A stretch of DNA of 64,000 bases from positions 2,108,001-2,172,000 of the forward strand of contig NZ_JHZX01000001.1 in assembly GCF_000688335.1 (NCBI RefSeq). The letters are read 5' to 3'. Of this stretch, positions 28,170 to 36,876 are shown one piece after another (position 1 is the first letter of the stretch; every line of letters begins with the position of its first letter). The notes under the pieces were generated by a model that was not told the origin of the DNA, ran no database searches, and was given only the letters and a program-made list of their open reading frames with translations. The position numbers and the translations under genes are program-made. This DNA comes from Sediminibacter sp. Hel_I_10 (GTDB lineage Bacteria > Bacteroidota > Bacteroidia > Flavobacteriales > Flavobacteriaceae).

Positions 28170-28700
28170 TTATTTTTTATTTTTCTTCTTCTTTTTACGT
28201 TTTGACGTCTTTTTTTTGGGATTTATTTTCTTTTTAATCCTTGAAATTTCTGAATTAACCTGATTTATAAACCCATCGTTGTAACCAAAACGCTTTGCTT
28301 TTTTGTGAGCTTTGATCGCTTTTTTATGATGTTGCTCATATTCATAAAGTACGCCTTGAAAAAACCAGATTGTACCTCTATCAATACCTTTTACGGTAAT
28401 TGCAAAGTCTATTAACTTCTGTGCTTCCTCATAATCATCGTTCCATATCAATACTAAAATGTAGGGGTAATACACCTTTTGAAAATCCATTTTGCTAGCC
28501 AAAGCTTCTGCGAAATAGTGCTTAGCTTTTTCATAATCGCCAATGTGTTCGGCGTGCAAACAGCCCATTAAATACAAAGCATATGCATTATGAGCTTCGT
28601 AAGACAAGGCGTAGTTTAGATTTTCTACAGTTTCCTCTAATTCGTATGGATAAGCGTCAATAGCTTTAAGCACGTAGTTGTTTAACAAATTCGTGTCCAT
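28170..28700 (-). CDS. TPR-repeat protein with lysine-rich tail
   Basis: 176 residues from the ATG at 28700 (MDTNLLNNYV). An in-frame ATG at 28748 would overlap the putative operator. Helical repeats fit tetratricopeptide units (LNYALSYEAHNAYALYLMGCLHAEHIGDYEKAKHYFAEALAS; IWFFQGVLYEYEQHHKKAIKAHKKAKRFG). The last 20 residues are almost all lysine (for example SKRKKKKKNKK), a likely nucleic-acid-binding tail. It is the first gene on the strand leading into the tRNA-like RNA, slipin and rtcB. It may be an adaptor for the RNA or ligase, which is an inference from position and charge. Confidence 0.7.
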   Translation of the reverse strand: MDTNLLNNYVLKAIDAYPYELEETVENLNYALSYEAHNAYALYLMGCLHAEHIGDYEKAKHYFAEALASKMDFQKVYYPYILVLIWNDDYEEAQKLIDFAITVKGIDRGTIWFFQGVLYEYEQHHKKAIKAHKKAKRFGYNDGFINQVNSEISRIKKKINPKKKTSKRKKKKKNKK

Positions 28701-28746
28701 TGTTTTATGTTTTAAAATTTTTGATAGAACCAAAATGGTATGCTTC

Positions 28747-28756
28747 AACTGCGCAA
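28747..28756 (-). promoter_or_regulatory. TTGCGCAGTT site before the TPR gene
   Basis: Reads TTGCGCAGTT on the minus strand, 47-56 bases upstream of the chosen start at 28700. A -7-like TACCATTTTG follows. Same 9-mer as at 25914, 28142 and 29181. Confidence 0.5.
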
Positions 28757-28842
28757 ATACAAGCGCCGCTGTTATAACATCTGGTTTTTTTGAAAAACTG
28801 TTGTGGAAATTGGTTTAGCAGACTTGCTAATCACTGAAAACA

Positions 28843-28880
28843 AAAAATCCGAAACAGTTTTTAATTGGCTTCGGATTTTT
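28843..28880. terminator. bidirectional terminator in the divergent region
   Basis: AAAAATCCGAA and TTCGGATTTTT pair over 11 bp around a 16-base loop, giving a T tail on both strands. Read on the minus strand it would end a short transcript covering 28905-28979. Confidence 0.7.
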
Positions 28881-28904
28881 CATTTATAATTTTGAAAAGT
28901 TTAT

Positions 28905-28979
28905 CTAAAGATAATCACGAAGCATCACAAAAGGCAGAATTCCTTTTGGATGGATTTGATATGTTATAAATAAACTCAT
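28905..28979 (-). CDS. possible 24-residue peptide (uncertain)
   Basis: A short frame from ATG at 28979 encodes MSLFITYQIHPKGILPFVML plus four residues, then TAG. An A-rich leader precedes it and a strong terminator follows 25 bases later, so a discrete small transcript is plausible. No homology can be named and chance occurrence is possible. Confidence 0.2.
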   Translation of the reverse strand: MSLFITYQIHPKGILPFVMLRDYL

Positions 28980-29180
28980 GGTTTCTTAATTTTTAATCAA
29001 CTTGATTTTGGTTGAAATGCAATACAAAGATTTAGATTTATTTTTGACTTTTCAAAATTTATTTTTTTTGTAACTCGAAATTTAGACCCATAATACGAAG
29101 TATTATATTTTTTTCAAAAAAGCAAGAAATATTTACTAACCGATAAAATTTGAGTGTTTTTTTACACATACGCATAACTA

Positions 29181-29190
29181 TTGCGCAGTA
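29181..29190 (+). promoter_or_regulatory. TTGCGCAGTA site before the WYL-PhyH gene
   Basis: TTGCGCAGTA lies 38-47 bases upstream of the ATG at 29228, followed 19 bases after the TTG by TATTTCAG, a weak -7 match. The same word precedes the other units of the locus, so autoregulation by the WYL protein is a natural hypothesis. Confidence 0.5.
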
Positions 29191-29227
29191 AATTTTTACT
29201 TTTATTTCAGCTTAAAACTTTGAGAAA

Positions 29228-30952
29228 ATGGCAGTCAATAAAAATGCTTTAATTCGATATAAAACAATAGACAAATGTCTCCAGAACCATTTTAGAAAAT
29301 GGACTTTAGATGATTTGATTGAAGCATGTTCTAATGTCCTTTATGAGTATGAAGGAAAAGATGTAGATGTGAGTAAAAGAACGGTACAATTAGATCTTCA
29401 AATGATGCGCAGTGACAAGTTAGGTTATAATGCGCCTATTGAGGTTTATGATCGTAAATATTATAAATATGGCCAAGAAGATTATAGCATTACCAATAGT
29501 CCTATTTCTAATCAAGATTTAACCAAATTATCTGAAGCGGTTTCATTTTTAAAACAATTTCAGGGCTTTTCTCATTTTGCAGAATTAGGAAGCATGGTAC
29601 AAAAGCTGGAAGATCACGTTTATACCCAGCGTACACAAGAAAAATCATTGATTGATTTTGAGAAAAATGACCACTTAAAAGGGTTAGAGTTTTTAGATCA
29701 ATTATATCAATTTATTCTGAAAAGAGAGGCTATTGAAATGACCTATCAGTCCTTTAACGCTAGGCAGGAAAGCACATTTACATTTCACCCCTATTTGCTA
29801 AAAGAATTTAGAAATAGATGGTTTGTAATTGGAAAGCGAAAACTTTCCGAAGGCATCATGAATTTAGCTCTAGATCGGATTATTTCGGTGCATAAAAGTG
29901 AAAGGTCATTTGTTTTGGATCATACGTTTAACTCTGAAAATTATTATAAGCAAGCCATTGGTGTTTCCATAAGCCCGTCAATGGAAGCAGAAACGGTTAT
30001 GCTTTATGTTAACCATAAGCAGGCACCATACGTATTGACCAAGCCATTTCATCATTCTCAAAAAGAAATTTCTAGAGATCATCATGGCGTGACCATTTCC
30101 CTGGAGGTACAACTCAATTTTGAACTTGAAAAAGAAATTCTAGGTTTTGGCGAAGGCATTAAGGTGCTTGCTCCCGAACGCTTAAAACGAAATATAAAAG
30201 AGCGCTTGTATGATGCGATAGATGGTTACGAAACAGAAATCAATGATAAAAATTTACGAACTATTGCCAAACGACTTGAATTTAAAGGCTTCGGAATATT
30301 AAATCACGTGTATTCTAAACGTGATATTAGGAAGTTAAAAGTACAATTTGATACCTATATAAAAGAAAATGATGAACGGGCTTATGGAATGCGAGAAGTG
30401 CTTAAAAAAATGCCAGAAATTAGAGAAATTCTCTTTAATAAAAACTTAAGGAGACTCGTTAAGGCCATCGACAAGAAAGCATTTTTAACTAAAGCCATCT
30501 ATTTCGATAAGTCCCCTAAAGATAATTGGTATGTGACCTGGCATCAAGATATTCCAATACATGTTTCAGAAAAAATAGAGACTGAGGGGTTTGAGGCTTG
30601 GACGATCAAGAACGATAATATTGGGGTTAGACCACCAGAGGAATTTTCAAAAAACACATTTGCCATGCGTATTCATTTAGATGATACTTCTCAAAAAAAT
30701 GGTGCTTTACAAATCATTCCTGGGTCTCATAAAAAACAGCTAAACGATGATGATATTGCATTAATCACATCTAGCTCTATACCATTTGTGAGTGAGGTTT
30801 CCTCGGGTGGAGTTCAACTTTTAAAACCACTAGTGTTACATGCTTCCTCAAAATCAAAAATACAACGAAGACGACGGGTTATACATTTAGAATTTGCATC
30901 CATGCCACTGCCAAATGGTTTAACATATTCTGAATATGAGCCGCTGTTTTAG
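29228..30952 (+). CDS. WYL-domain regulator fused to PhyH-type 2-oxoglutarate dioxygenase
   Basis: 574 residues with two parts. Residues 1-340 are a WYL regulator: an N-terminal helix-turn-helix-like region (KWTLDDLIEACSNVLYEYEG ... SKRTVQLDLQMM) and a WYL core (FILKREAIEMTYQSFNARQES, FHPYLLKEFRNRWFVIGKR, NLALDRIISV). Residues 345-574 are a phytanoyl-CoA dioxygenase-like domain with the iron ligands in WHQDIPI (His-x-Asp) and VLHASSKS (distal His), and a 2-oxoglutarate arginine in RRRRVIHLEF. The middle stretch QKNGALQIIPGSHKK is typical of PhyH. The domains are joined in one frame with no stop. Divergent from the TPR-slipin-rtcB operon and probably its regulator. The substrate is unknown. 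Confidence 0.85.
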   Translation: MAVNKNALIRYKTIDKCLQNHFRKWTLDDLIEACSNVLYEYEGKDVDVSKRTVQLDLQMMRSDKLGYNAPIEVYDRKYYKYGQEDYSITNSPISNQDLTKLSEAVSFLKQFQGFSHFAELGSMVQKLEDHVYTQRTQEKSLIDFEKNDHLKGLEFLDQLYQFILKREAIEMTYQSFNARQESTFTFHPYLLKEFRNRWFVIGKRKLSEGIMNLALDRIISVHKSERSFVLDHTFNSENYYKQAIGVSISPSMEAETVMLYVNHKQAPYVLTKPFHHSQKEISRDHHGVTISLEVQLNFELEKEILGFGEGIKVLAPERLKRNIKERLYDAIDGYETEINDKNLRTIAKRLEFKGFGILNHVYSKRDIRKLKVQFDTYIKENDERAYGMREVLKKMPEIREILFNKNLRRLVKAIDKKAFLTKAIYFDKSPKDNWYVTWHQDIPIHVSEKIETEGFEAWTIKNDNIGVRPPEEFSKNTFAMRIHLDDTSQKNGALQIIPGSHKKQLNDDDIALITSSSIPFVSEVSSGGVQLLKPLVLHASSKSKIQRRRRVIHLEFASMPLPNGLTYSEYEPLF

Positions 30953-31010
30953 TGCTTTCAAGATAGAAATCTACTTATCTTTAAAGTTCTTTAATTAGCG
31001 CAAGCGCTTT

Positions 31011-32144
31011 ATGCAGTTATTTAACTCCGAAATTTTGATCATTGGCGGCGGCCTAGCAGGACTTTGCTCGGCCATACATCTTTCTAAGGCTGGGTTCGCG
31101 GTTGTGGTCATTGAAAAGAATAGTTATCCAAAGCATAAGGTTTGTGGAGAATATGTGAGTAACGAAGTATTGCCTTATTTAGAATATTTGGGCATTGATG
31201 TTTTTGCCGAAGGTGCCAAGCGCATTTCAAAAATGGAATTGACCACCAGCAACAATAAAAAAATCTCACAACAATTACCATTAGGAGGCTTTGGCATTAG
31301 CAGGTTTCGGTTAGATGCATTATTGGCAGAGAAAGCCATGGCCAATGGTGTCAAAATGTTACAAAACACGGTATCTGATATTATATTCAAAAATGATAGA
31401 TTTCAAATTGAAACTAAAGAAGGGGCCACTTTTGAATCCAAAATAGCGATTGGGGCTTTTGGAAAACGCTCTAACTTAGATGTCAATTTAAAACGTGATT
31501 TTATAAAAGAAAAATCGCCATATTTAGGGGTAAAGATTCACGTTAAAGGCGATTTTCCAGAAGATTTAGTGGCACTTCATAATTTTAAAGGAGGGTATTG
31601 CGGCTTGTCAAAAGTAGAGACCAATGCCATTAACCTTTGTTATATTACCAGCTTTAAAGCTTTTAAAAAGCATAAGGACATTGAGAACTTTCAGCAAAAC
31701 GTACTATTTAAAAACAAGGCGTTAAAGCATGTTTTTAAATCTACTACACCCTGCTTTGATCAGCCGTTGACCATTAGTCAAATTTCCTTTGAAACGAAAA
31801 ACCCCGTCGAAAATCATGTGTTGATGTGCGGGGATGCCGCCGGAATGATTCATCCCTTATGCGGAAATGGAATGGGTATGGCTATAAGAAGCGCGCAGTT
31901 GGCATCTCAACTTATTATTAACTACCTTCATGAAAAAATTGCATCTCGAGACATGTTAGAAAAAGCGTATACCTCTCAATGGAACGCCACATTTCAAAAT
32001 AGATTACGAGCAGGACACTTGATAGCTGCTCTTTTTAGAAATGATAGGTTGGCAAGTATGGCCTTGCAAATTGTGAAATGGTGCCCATGGTTATTGGTTA
32101 AAATCATTAAAAGAACGCATGGTGAGCCCATGCAAATATCATGA
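31011..32144 (+). CDS. FAD-dependent oxidoreductase, geranylgeranyl reductase-like
   Basis: 377 residues with the FAD-binding Rossmann motif at the start (EILIIGGGLAGLCSAIHLSKAG ... VVIEK) and the typical PxxKVCGEYVS turn of geranylgeranyl-reductase/halogenase-type flavoproteins. The second FAD motif VLMCGDAAGMIHPLCGNGMGMAI is also clear. It overlaps the methyltransferase by 4 bases and opens the type III PKS cluster. It probably reduces or hydroxylates an intermediate; the exact reaction is unknown. Confidence 0.87.
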   Translation: MQLFNSEILIIGGGLAGLCSAIHLSKAGFAVVVIEKNSYPKHKVCGEYVSNEVLPYLEYLGIDVFAEGAKRISKMELTTSNNKKISQQLPLGGFGISRFRLDALLAEKAMANGVKMLQNTVSDIIFKNDRFQIETKEGATFESKIAIGAFGKRSNLDVNLKRDFIKEKSPYLGVKIHVKGDFPEDLVALHNFKGGYCGLSKVETNAINLCYITSFKAFKKHKDIENFQQNVLFKNKALKHVFKSTTPCFDQPLTISQISFETKNPVENHVLMCGDAAGMIHPLCGNGMGMAIRSAQLASQLIINYLHEKIASRDMLEKAYTSQWNATFQNRLRAGHLIAALFRNDRLASMALQIVKWCPWLLVKIIKRTHGEPMQIS

Positions 32145-32854
32145 GCGTTTTAGTCAATACAACATATCGCAGCAATGCCGAGGAAATCATGGACGATTTT
32201 GATTATCAAGGTCCGATTCTACATGATGCTTTAGATAAATTGGCGCAAATTAACCGCTGGTTAGGTGGCAATATCGTCACTTTAAATGGCTTAAAACGTT
32301 TGCTTGAAGATCATCCTAAAGAAAAAGAGCTCACCATTATTGATTTAGGCTGTGGTAGTGGAGACATTTTACGCCAGGTATCTCAATTTGGAAAAAAGAA
32401 GGGTTATAAGTTTCAGTTGATCGGGATTGATGCCAACGCACATACCGTAAAATATGCCGAGCAATTATCTAAAGCGTACGATAACCTTGAGTTTAAGGTG
32501 ATGGATATTTTTTCTGAGGATTTTGATGCCTTAGACTATGACTTGGTGCTTACCACATTATTCTTGCACCATTTTAAGGATCAAGAGATAGTGTCCTTTC
32601 TTAAGTCTGTTATAAAAAAAGCCAGATTGGGTGTGGTCATTAATGACTTACACCGCCATAAGCTAGCTTACTATTTATTTAAACTCGTGTGTACAACCAT
32701 AAAGAATAAAACGATTGTTGAAGATGGATTGACCTCTGTTCTAAGAGGTTTTAAACGAAAGGAATTGACGTCTATTTCCAATCAACTTGAAGCTGAGTAT
32801 AGCATCAAATGGAGGTGGGCCTTTAGATACCAGTGGCTATTAAAAAGAAAATAA
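32141..32854 (+). CDS. class I SAM-dependent methyltransferase
   Basis: 237 residues with the glycine-rich SAM motif LTIIDLGCGSGDILRQVS, the acidic end of strand 2 (LIGIDANAHTVKYAEQ) and motif LVLTTLFLHHF. Likely a tailoring enzyme of the neighbouring type III PKS product (O- or C-methylation). Starts four bases before the end of the FAD reductase, showing translational coupling. Confidence 0.87.
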   Translation: MSVLVNTTYRSNAEEIMDDFDYQGPILHDALDKLAQINRWLGGNIVTLNGLKRLLEDHPKEKELTIIDLGCGSGDILRQVSQFGKKKGYKFQLIGIDANAHTVKYAEQLSKAYDNLEFKVMDIFSEDFDALDYDLVLTTLFLHHFKDQEIVSFLKSVIKKARLGVVINDLHRHKLAYYLFKLVCTTIKNKTIVEDGLTSVLRGFKRKELTSISNQLEAEYSIKWRWAFRYQWLLKRK

Positions 32855-32947
32855 AAACCAACAGACCTTTTGACATTCAAAACCGTACGTCTGATTAAAA
32901 GAAAACTAATTTTTAATGATAAGAAATCTGTTTTCACCTAAAATACT

Positions 32948-34000
32948 ATGAGCGTAAAAATAACAGCAGTAGCCAAGCAGCTACCTCAATATTATAAAGA
33001 AACCAAAGACATTATTCCGTTTGTAGACTTATGGATGCAGGGACAGGATAGCCGGTTTCAAAGAAAAGTAGTTAAGCTTTTTGAAGGTGCCGGTGTAGAT
33101 AAGCGGTACTCCATAATGGCACCAGATGAGGTGTTTACCAAAACATCTTTTGAAGAAAAAAATGACATTTACAACAGAGAGGTCGTTAAGTTGGCAGAAC
33201 AATCCCTAATCAAGGCCTTAGGAAAGGCAGCCTTAAACCCTACAGATATCGACTATATTATTACCGTGAGTTGCACGGGTATTATGATCCCGTCTATGGA
33301 TGCTTATCTTATCAATAGTTTAAAGATGAAACAGGATATTGTGCGACTGCCTGTAACCGAAATGGGTTGCGCTGCTGGGGTTTCTGGGATGATCTATGCC
33401 AACAATTTTTTAAAAGCCAACCCTAACAAACGCGCTGTAGTAATAGCCGTAGAGGCACCAACCGCTACATTTCAGTTAGACGATTACTCCATGGTTAACA
33501 TTGTAAGTGCTGCGATATTTGGTGACGGTGCAGCTAGTGTAATTTTATCGTCATACGAGGATGAGCAGGGACCAGAAATTTTAGATGAAGCGATGTATCA
33601 TTTTTATGATGCAGAAACCATGATGGGCTTTAAATTAGTAAATACGGGGTTGCAGATGATTCTAGACAAAGCGGTTCCAGAAACCATTTCCAATCACTTT
33701 CCTAACATCATTCATCCCTTCTTAGAGCGTAATGATATGGATATTGAAGCGGTGGACCATTTGATTTTTCATCCGGGTGGAAAGAAAATTGTTCAAACCG
33801 TTGAGGACTTATTCGGAACACTCGGCAAAAACATTGACGACACCAAAGAAGTGCTTCGGCTCTATGGTAACATGAGCAGCGCAACCGTGCTTTATGTTTT
33901 AGAGCGCTTTATGGATAAAAATTTACCCAAAGGAGACATTGGACTAATGTTAAGTTTTGGCCCCGGATTCTCTGCGCAACGTATCTTGTTGAAATGGTAG
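32948..34000 (+). CDS. type III polyketide synthase (chalcone/stilbene synthase-like)
   Basis: 350 residues. Homodimeric ketosynthase that extends acyl starters with malonyl-CoA without an ACP. The catalytic Cys (residue 141) stands in EMGCAAGVSG, the His in LIFHPGGKK and the Asn in YGNMSSATVL. The GxGPG end (SFGPGFSAQRILLKW) is present. Bacterial relatives make alkylresorcinols, alkylpyrones and small phenolics. Genes around it suggest a long acyl starter. Confidence 0.93.
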   Translation: MSVKITAVAKQLPQYYKETKDIIPFVDLWMQGQDSRFQRKVVKLFEGAGVDKRYSIMAPDEVFTKTSFEEKNDIYNREVVKLAEQSLIKALGKAALNPTDIDYIITVSCTGIMIPSMDAYLINSLKMKQDIVRLPVTEMGCAAGVSGMIYANNFLKANPNKRAVVIAVEAPTATFQLDDYSMVNIVSAAIFGDGAASVILSSYEDEQGPEILDEAMYHFYDAETMMGFKLVNTGLQMILDKAVPETISNHFPNIIHPFLERNDMDIEAVDHLIFHPGGKKIVQTVEDLFGTLGKNIDDTKEVLRLYGNMSSATVLYVLERFMDKNLPKGDIGLMLSFGPGFSAQRILLKW

Positions 34001-34004
34001 TGCT

Positions 34005-34802
34005 ATGGATAAAGAATTTAAAAATAAAAAGTATTGGGCGCTCATTCTAGGCGGCTCTAGTGGCTTAGGTCTGGCAACTGCCAAAAAACTGGCAGCGCAC
34101 GGCATGAATATTTGTATCGTTCATAGAAATTCCAGATCGCAAGAAGAAGGTATTAACGTGCACTTCGAGGAGATCCAAAAGATGGGGGTTTCATTTAAAG
34201 CCTTTAATACAGACGCATTTAATCCCCATAAGCGAGAGCAGGTCATCGAGGAGTTAAAAGTTCTTTTTTCTGAAACGGGATGCATAAGAACTTTGGTGCA
34301 CAGCGTTGCAAAAGGAAATTTAAAACCCATGCTTTCTGAGGATGCTCCAACATTAAAAACTGATGATTTTAGTCTCACCATCAATGCTATGGCCATTAGC
34401 TTGTATGATTGGACAAAGGCTGTTTTTGAAGCAAATTTATTTGCAAAAGACTCCAGAATTATCAGTTTCACCAGTGAAGGCAATACAAAGGCTTGGAAAA
34501 ATTATGCTGCGGTATCTGCGGCCAAAGTCACTTTAGAAGCCATTACTAGAAATATGGCTTTAGAGTTTGCGCCACACGGCATTCGTGCCAATTGTATTCA
34601 AGCAGGAGTTACCGATACGGCCTCCTTAAGAATGATTCCTGGAAGCGATAAGATAAAAGCCCATAGCTTGTTGAGAAATCCCTTTGGCCGTTTAACACTT
34701 CCAGAAGATGTTGCAAATGCGGTCTACCTGTTAAGTAAAGATGAAGCCAGTTGGATCAACGGTTGCGTGATACCTGTAGACGGTGGAGAGCACATTTCAT
34801 AG
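34005..34802 (+). CDS. FabI-like enoyl-ACP reductase / SDR
   Basis: 265 residues of the short-chain dehydrogenase fold (GGSSGLGLATAKKLAAHG). The catalytic pair is spaced Tyr-x6-Lys (YAAVSAAK), the FabI-type spacing rather than the Tyr-x3-Lys of ordinary SDRs. A large part of the end resembles FabI (NPFGRLTLPEDVANAVYLLS ... INGCVIPVDGG). Probably reduces an enoyl-ACP intermediate of the pathway. Starts 4 bases after the PKS gene. Confidence 0.8.
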   Translation: MDKEFKNKKYWALILGGSSGLGLATAKKLAAHGMNICIVHRNSRSQEEGINVHFEEIQKMGVSFKAFNTDAFNPHKREQVIEELKVLFSETGCIRTLVHSVAKGNLKPMLSEDAPTLKTDDFSLTINAMAISLYDWTKAVFEANLFAKDSRIISFTSEGNTKAWKNYAAVSAAKVTLEAITRNMALEFAPHGIRANCIQAGVTDTASLRMIPGSDKIKAHSLLRNPFGRLTLPEDVANAVYLLSKDEASWINGCVIPVDGGEHIS

Positions 34803-34822
34803 CCATTCAACTTCACCAACAC

Positions 34823-35284
34823 ATGAACAGTAAAGACATCATAGCGCGCTTACCTTACCAACATCCTTTCTTGTTTGTAGACAAGATTAGCACTATGTCT
34901 TCAGAAGGGATTACAGGCAACTACACCTTTCAAGAAGACTCCTATTTTTATCAAGGCCATTTTAAAAACCATCCCATTACTCCAGGTGTTCTCTTAACAG
35001 AATGTATGGCACAAATTGGGTTGGTGTGTTTGGGACTGTTCTTATTGGGAGAGGAATTCGAAACTGATGAACATACGTCCTCATCAGCACCACAAATAGC
35101 GCTCACTTCAAGTGAGATTCAATTCTTTTTACCGGTTTACCCAGGAGAGAAGGTGACGGTTATTTCAGAAAAAGAGCTGTTTCGTTTTCAAAAATTAAAA
35201 TGCAAAGTCAAAATGTTGAACGACAAAAACGAATTGGTATGTCGCGGTACCATTTCGGGGATGTTGAATGTTCCTAAAACTTGA
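34823..35284 (+). CDS. FabZ/FabA-like 3-hydroxyacyl-ACP dehydratase
   Basis: Hotdog-fold dehydratase of about 153 residues from the ATG at 34823 (MNSKDIIARLPYQHPFLFVDKI). An earlier in-frame start at 34751 lies inside the reductase gene and adds an arginine-rich non-family leader. Conserved LPYQHPFLFVDKI and GHFKNHPITPGVLLTECMAQ carry the catalytic His and acidic residue region. It dehydrates 3-hydroxyacyl chains in the local elongation pathway. Confidence 0.85.
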   Translation: MNSKDIIARLPYQHPFLFVDKISTMSSEGITGNYTFQEDSYFYQGHFKNHPITPGVLLTECMAQIGLVCLGLFLLGEEFETDEHTSSSAPQIALTSSEIQFFLPVYPGEKVTVISEKELFRFQKLKCKVKMLNDKNELVCRGTISGMLNVPKT

Positions 35285-35292
35285 AAACACAT

Positions 35293-36564
35293 ATGAAATC
35301 AAATAGAGTGGTCATTACTGGCTTAGGTGTTGTAGCTCCAAATGGCGTTGGGCTTGAGGCGTTCTCAGAGTCCATAAAAAAAGGTGTTTCAGGCATTACT
35401 TTTCATCAAAACCTCAAAGACCTTAATTTTTCTTGCTGTATTGGTGGAATTCCTCAAATTTCCGAAGCAAAAAAGCTAGACTATTTGACGCCTTTGCAGT
35501 TGCGAGGATTTAACAGTTCGGGCATTTTATACGGATGTATGGCGGGTATGGATGCTTGGAGAGATGCGGGATTAGAGATAGATCCAGAAAGCGATGTAGA
35601 TACGGATAGCGGTACCGTTTTTGGGGCAGGAACATCTGGCGTTGAAAAATTTCGTGAAGCCATTTACAAAATAGATGCTCATGATGTCAAACGTTTGGGA
35701 AGCACCGTTGTGGTGCAAACCATGGCCAGTGGCGTTAGTGCTTTTTTAGGGGGCATCATTGGTTTGGGTAATCAAGTGACCACCAATTCCTCCGCCTGTA
35801 CCACAGGAACAGAAGCTATTTTGATGGGATATGAGCGCATAAAAAACGGACAAGCAAAACGGATGTTAGTTGGGAGCTGCAGTGATGATGGGCCTTATAT
35901 TTGGGGTGGTTTTGACGCCATGCGGGTAATGACCTATAAACATGATGATACGCCAGAACAGGGCTCTAGGCCAATGAGTGCAACAGCTTCGGGCTTTGTA
36001 CCTGGTTCTGGTGCCGGTGCGCTGGTCTTGGAGTCTTTAGAAAGTGCATTAGAACGAAATGTTCCTATTTACGCTGAGGTTTTAGGCGGAAATGTGAATT
36101 CGGGTGGTCAGCGAGGCGGAGGCACACTAACTGCGCCAAATGCCGAAGCCGTGCAACGATGTATCAAAGATGCTCTGAAAAATGCGGAAATTTCGCCAGA
36201 GGATATAGACACCATCAACGGCCATTTAACAGCTACTTCAAAAGATAGTCTTGAGATTGAAAATTGGACCTTAGCCTTAAATAGAAGTGGTAGTGATTTT
36301 CCTTATATCAACTCCTTAAAGTCTATGGTGGGGCATTGCTTAGCAGGTGCTGGAAGTATTGAAAGTGTCGCTACAATTCTTCAGTTAAAGGAGCAATTTG
36401 TCTTTCCAAATATCAATTGTGAGGATGTGCATCCTGAGATTTCAGCGCTTATTTCCGAAGAAAAAATTGTAAAAACGGCTTTAAAAACAGAGCTAAATAT
36501 TGCTGCAAAAGCAAGTTTTGGATTTGGCGATGTCAATGGTTGTGTTATCTTTAAAAGGTATTAG
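35293..36564 (+). CDS. beta-ketoacyl-ACP synthase II-like ketosynthase
   Basis: About 423 residues from the ATG at 35293. A TTG at 35281 overlapping the dehydratase stop is a possible earlier start. KAS I/II landmarks: RVVITGLGVVAPNGVG, catalytic Cys in NSSACTTGTEA, and His in INGHLTATSKDS and MVGHCLAGAGSIE. The usual THGTGT wording is altered to NGHLTAT. It would elongate acyl chains on the ACP at 36622. Confidence 0.87.
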   Translation: MKSNRVVITGLGVVAPNGVGLEAFSESIKKGVSGITFHQNLKDLNFSCCIGGIPQISEAKKLDYLTPLQLRGFNSSGILYGCMAGMDAWRDAGLEIDPESDVDTDSGTVFGAGTSGVEKFREAIYKIDAHDVKRLGSTVVVQTMASGVSAFLGGIIGLGNQVTTNSSACTTGTEAILMGYERIKNGQAKRMLVGSCSDDGPYIWGGFDAMRVMTYKHDDTPEQGSRPMSATASGFVPGSGAGALVLESLESALERNVPIYAEVLGGNVNSGGQRGGGTLTAPNAEAVQRCIKDALKNAEISPEDIDTINGHLTATSKDSLEIENWTLALNRSGSDFPYINSLKSMVGHCLAGAGSIESVATILQLKEQFVFPNINCEDVHPEISALISEEKIVKTALKTELNIAAKASFGFGDVNGCVIFKRY

Positions 36565-36621
36565 CAAAATAGAAGATTTTAAATCGCTAATTGAGATTAG
36601 AATTGACGCAGCATAATTTTT

Positions 36622-36876
36622 ATGAATAAAGACGAATTAATTGACAAACTAAAAGCCATCGTTAAACCTTATGTTCAAGACGAAGAGGCTTACAAGCAGT
36701 TATCAGAAGACACCGATTTTATTAAAGATCTAAAAATCAACTCTGCCAATTTGGTGGATGTTATTTTAGATGTAGAGGATGAATTTGATATCCGAATTGA
36801 AAATGACGATATGGAGAAAATGACATCTGTTAAAGCCGCCATGACTATTATCAATGAAAAGTTAGCTGCAAAATGA
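36622..36876 (+). CDS. acyl carrier protein
   Basis: 84 residues, acidic and helical, with the phosphopantetheine serine in KINSANLVDVILDVEDEFDI. The usual DSL motif is NSA here, a divergence fitting a specialised ACP rather than the general AcpP. The stop overlaps the start of the phosphopantetheinyl transferase, which probably activates it. Confidence 0.88.
   Translation: MNKDELIDKLKAIVKPYVQDEEAYKQLSEDTDFIKDLKINSANLVDVILDVEDEFDIRIENDDMEKMTSVKAAMTIINEKLAAK

Larger units (their letters stand above)
28757..29180. other. divergent intergenic region between TPR and WYL-PhyH genes
   Basis: About 420 bases. It holds a bidirectional terminator hairpin (28843-28880), a short hairpin TTAGCA/TGCTAA (28815-28830) and a possible 24-codon frame on the minus strand (28905-28979). 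The T-rich stretch at 29041-29120 may carry the divergent promoters. No other gene seen. Confidence 0.5.
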
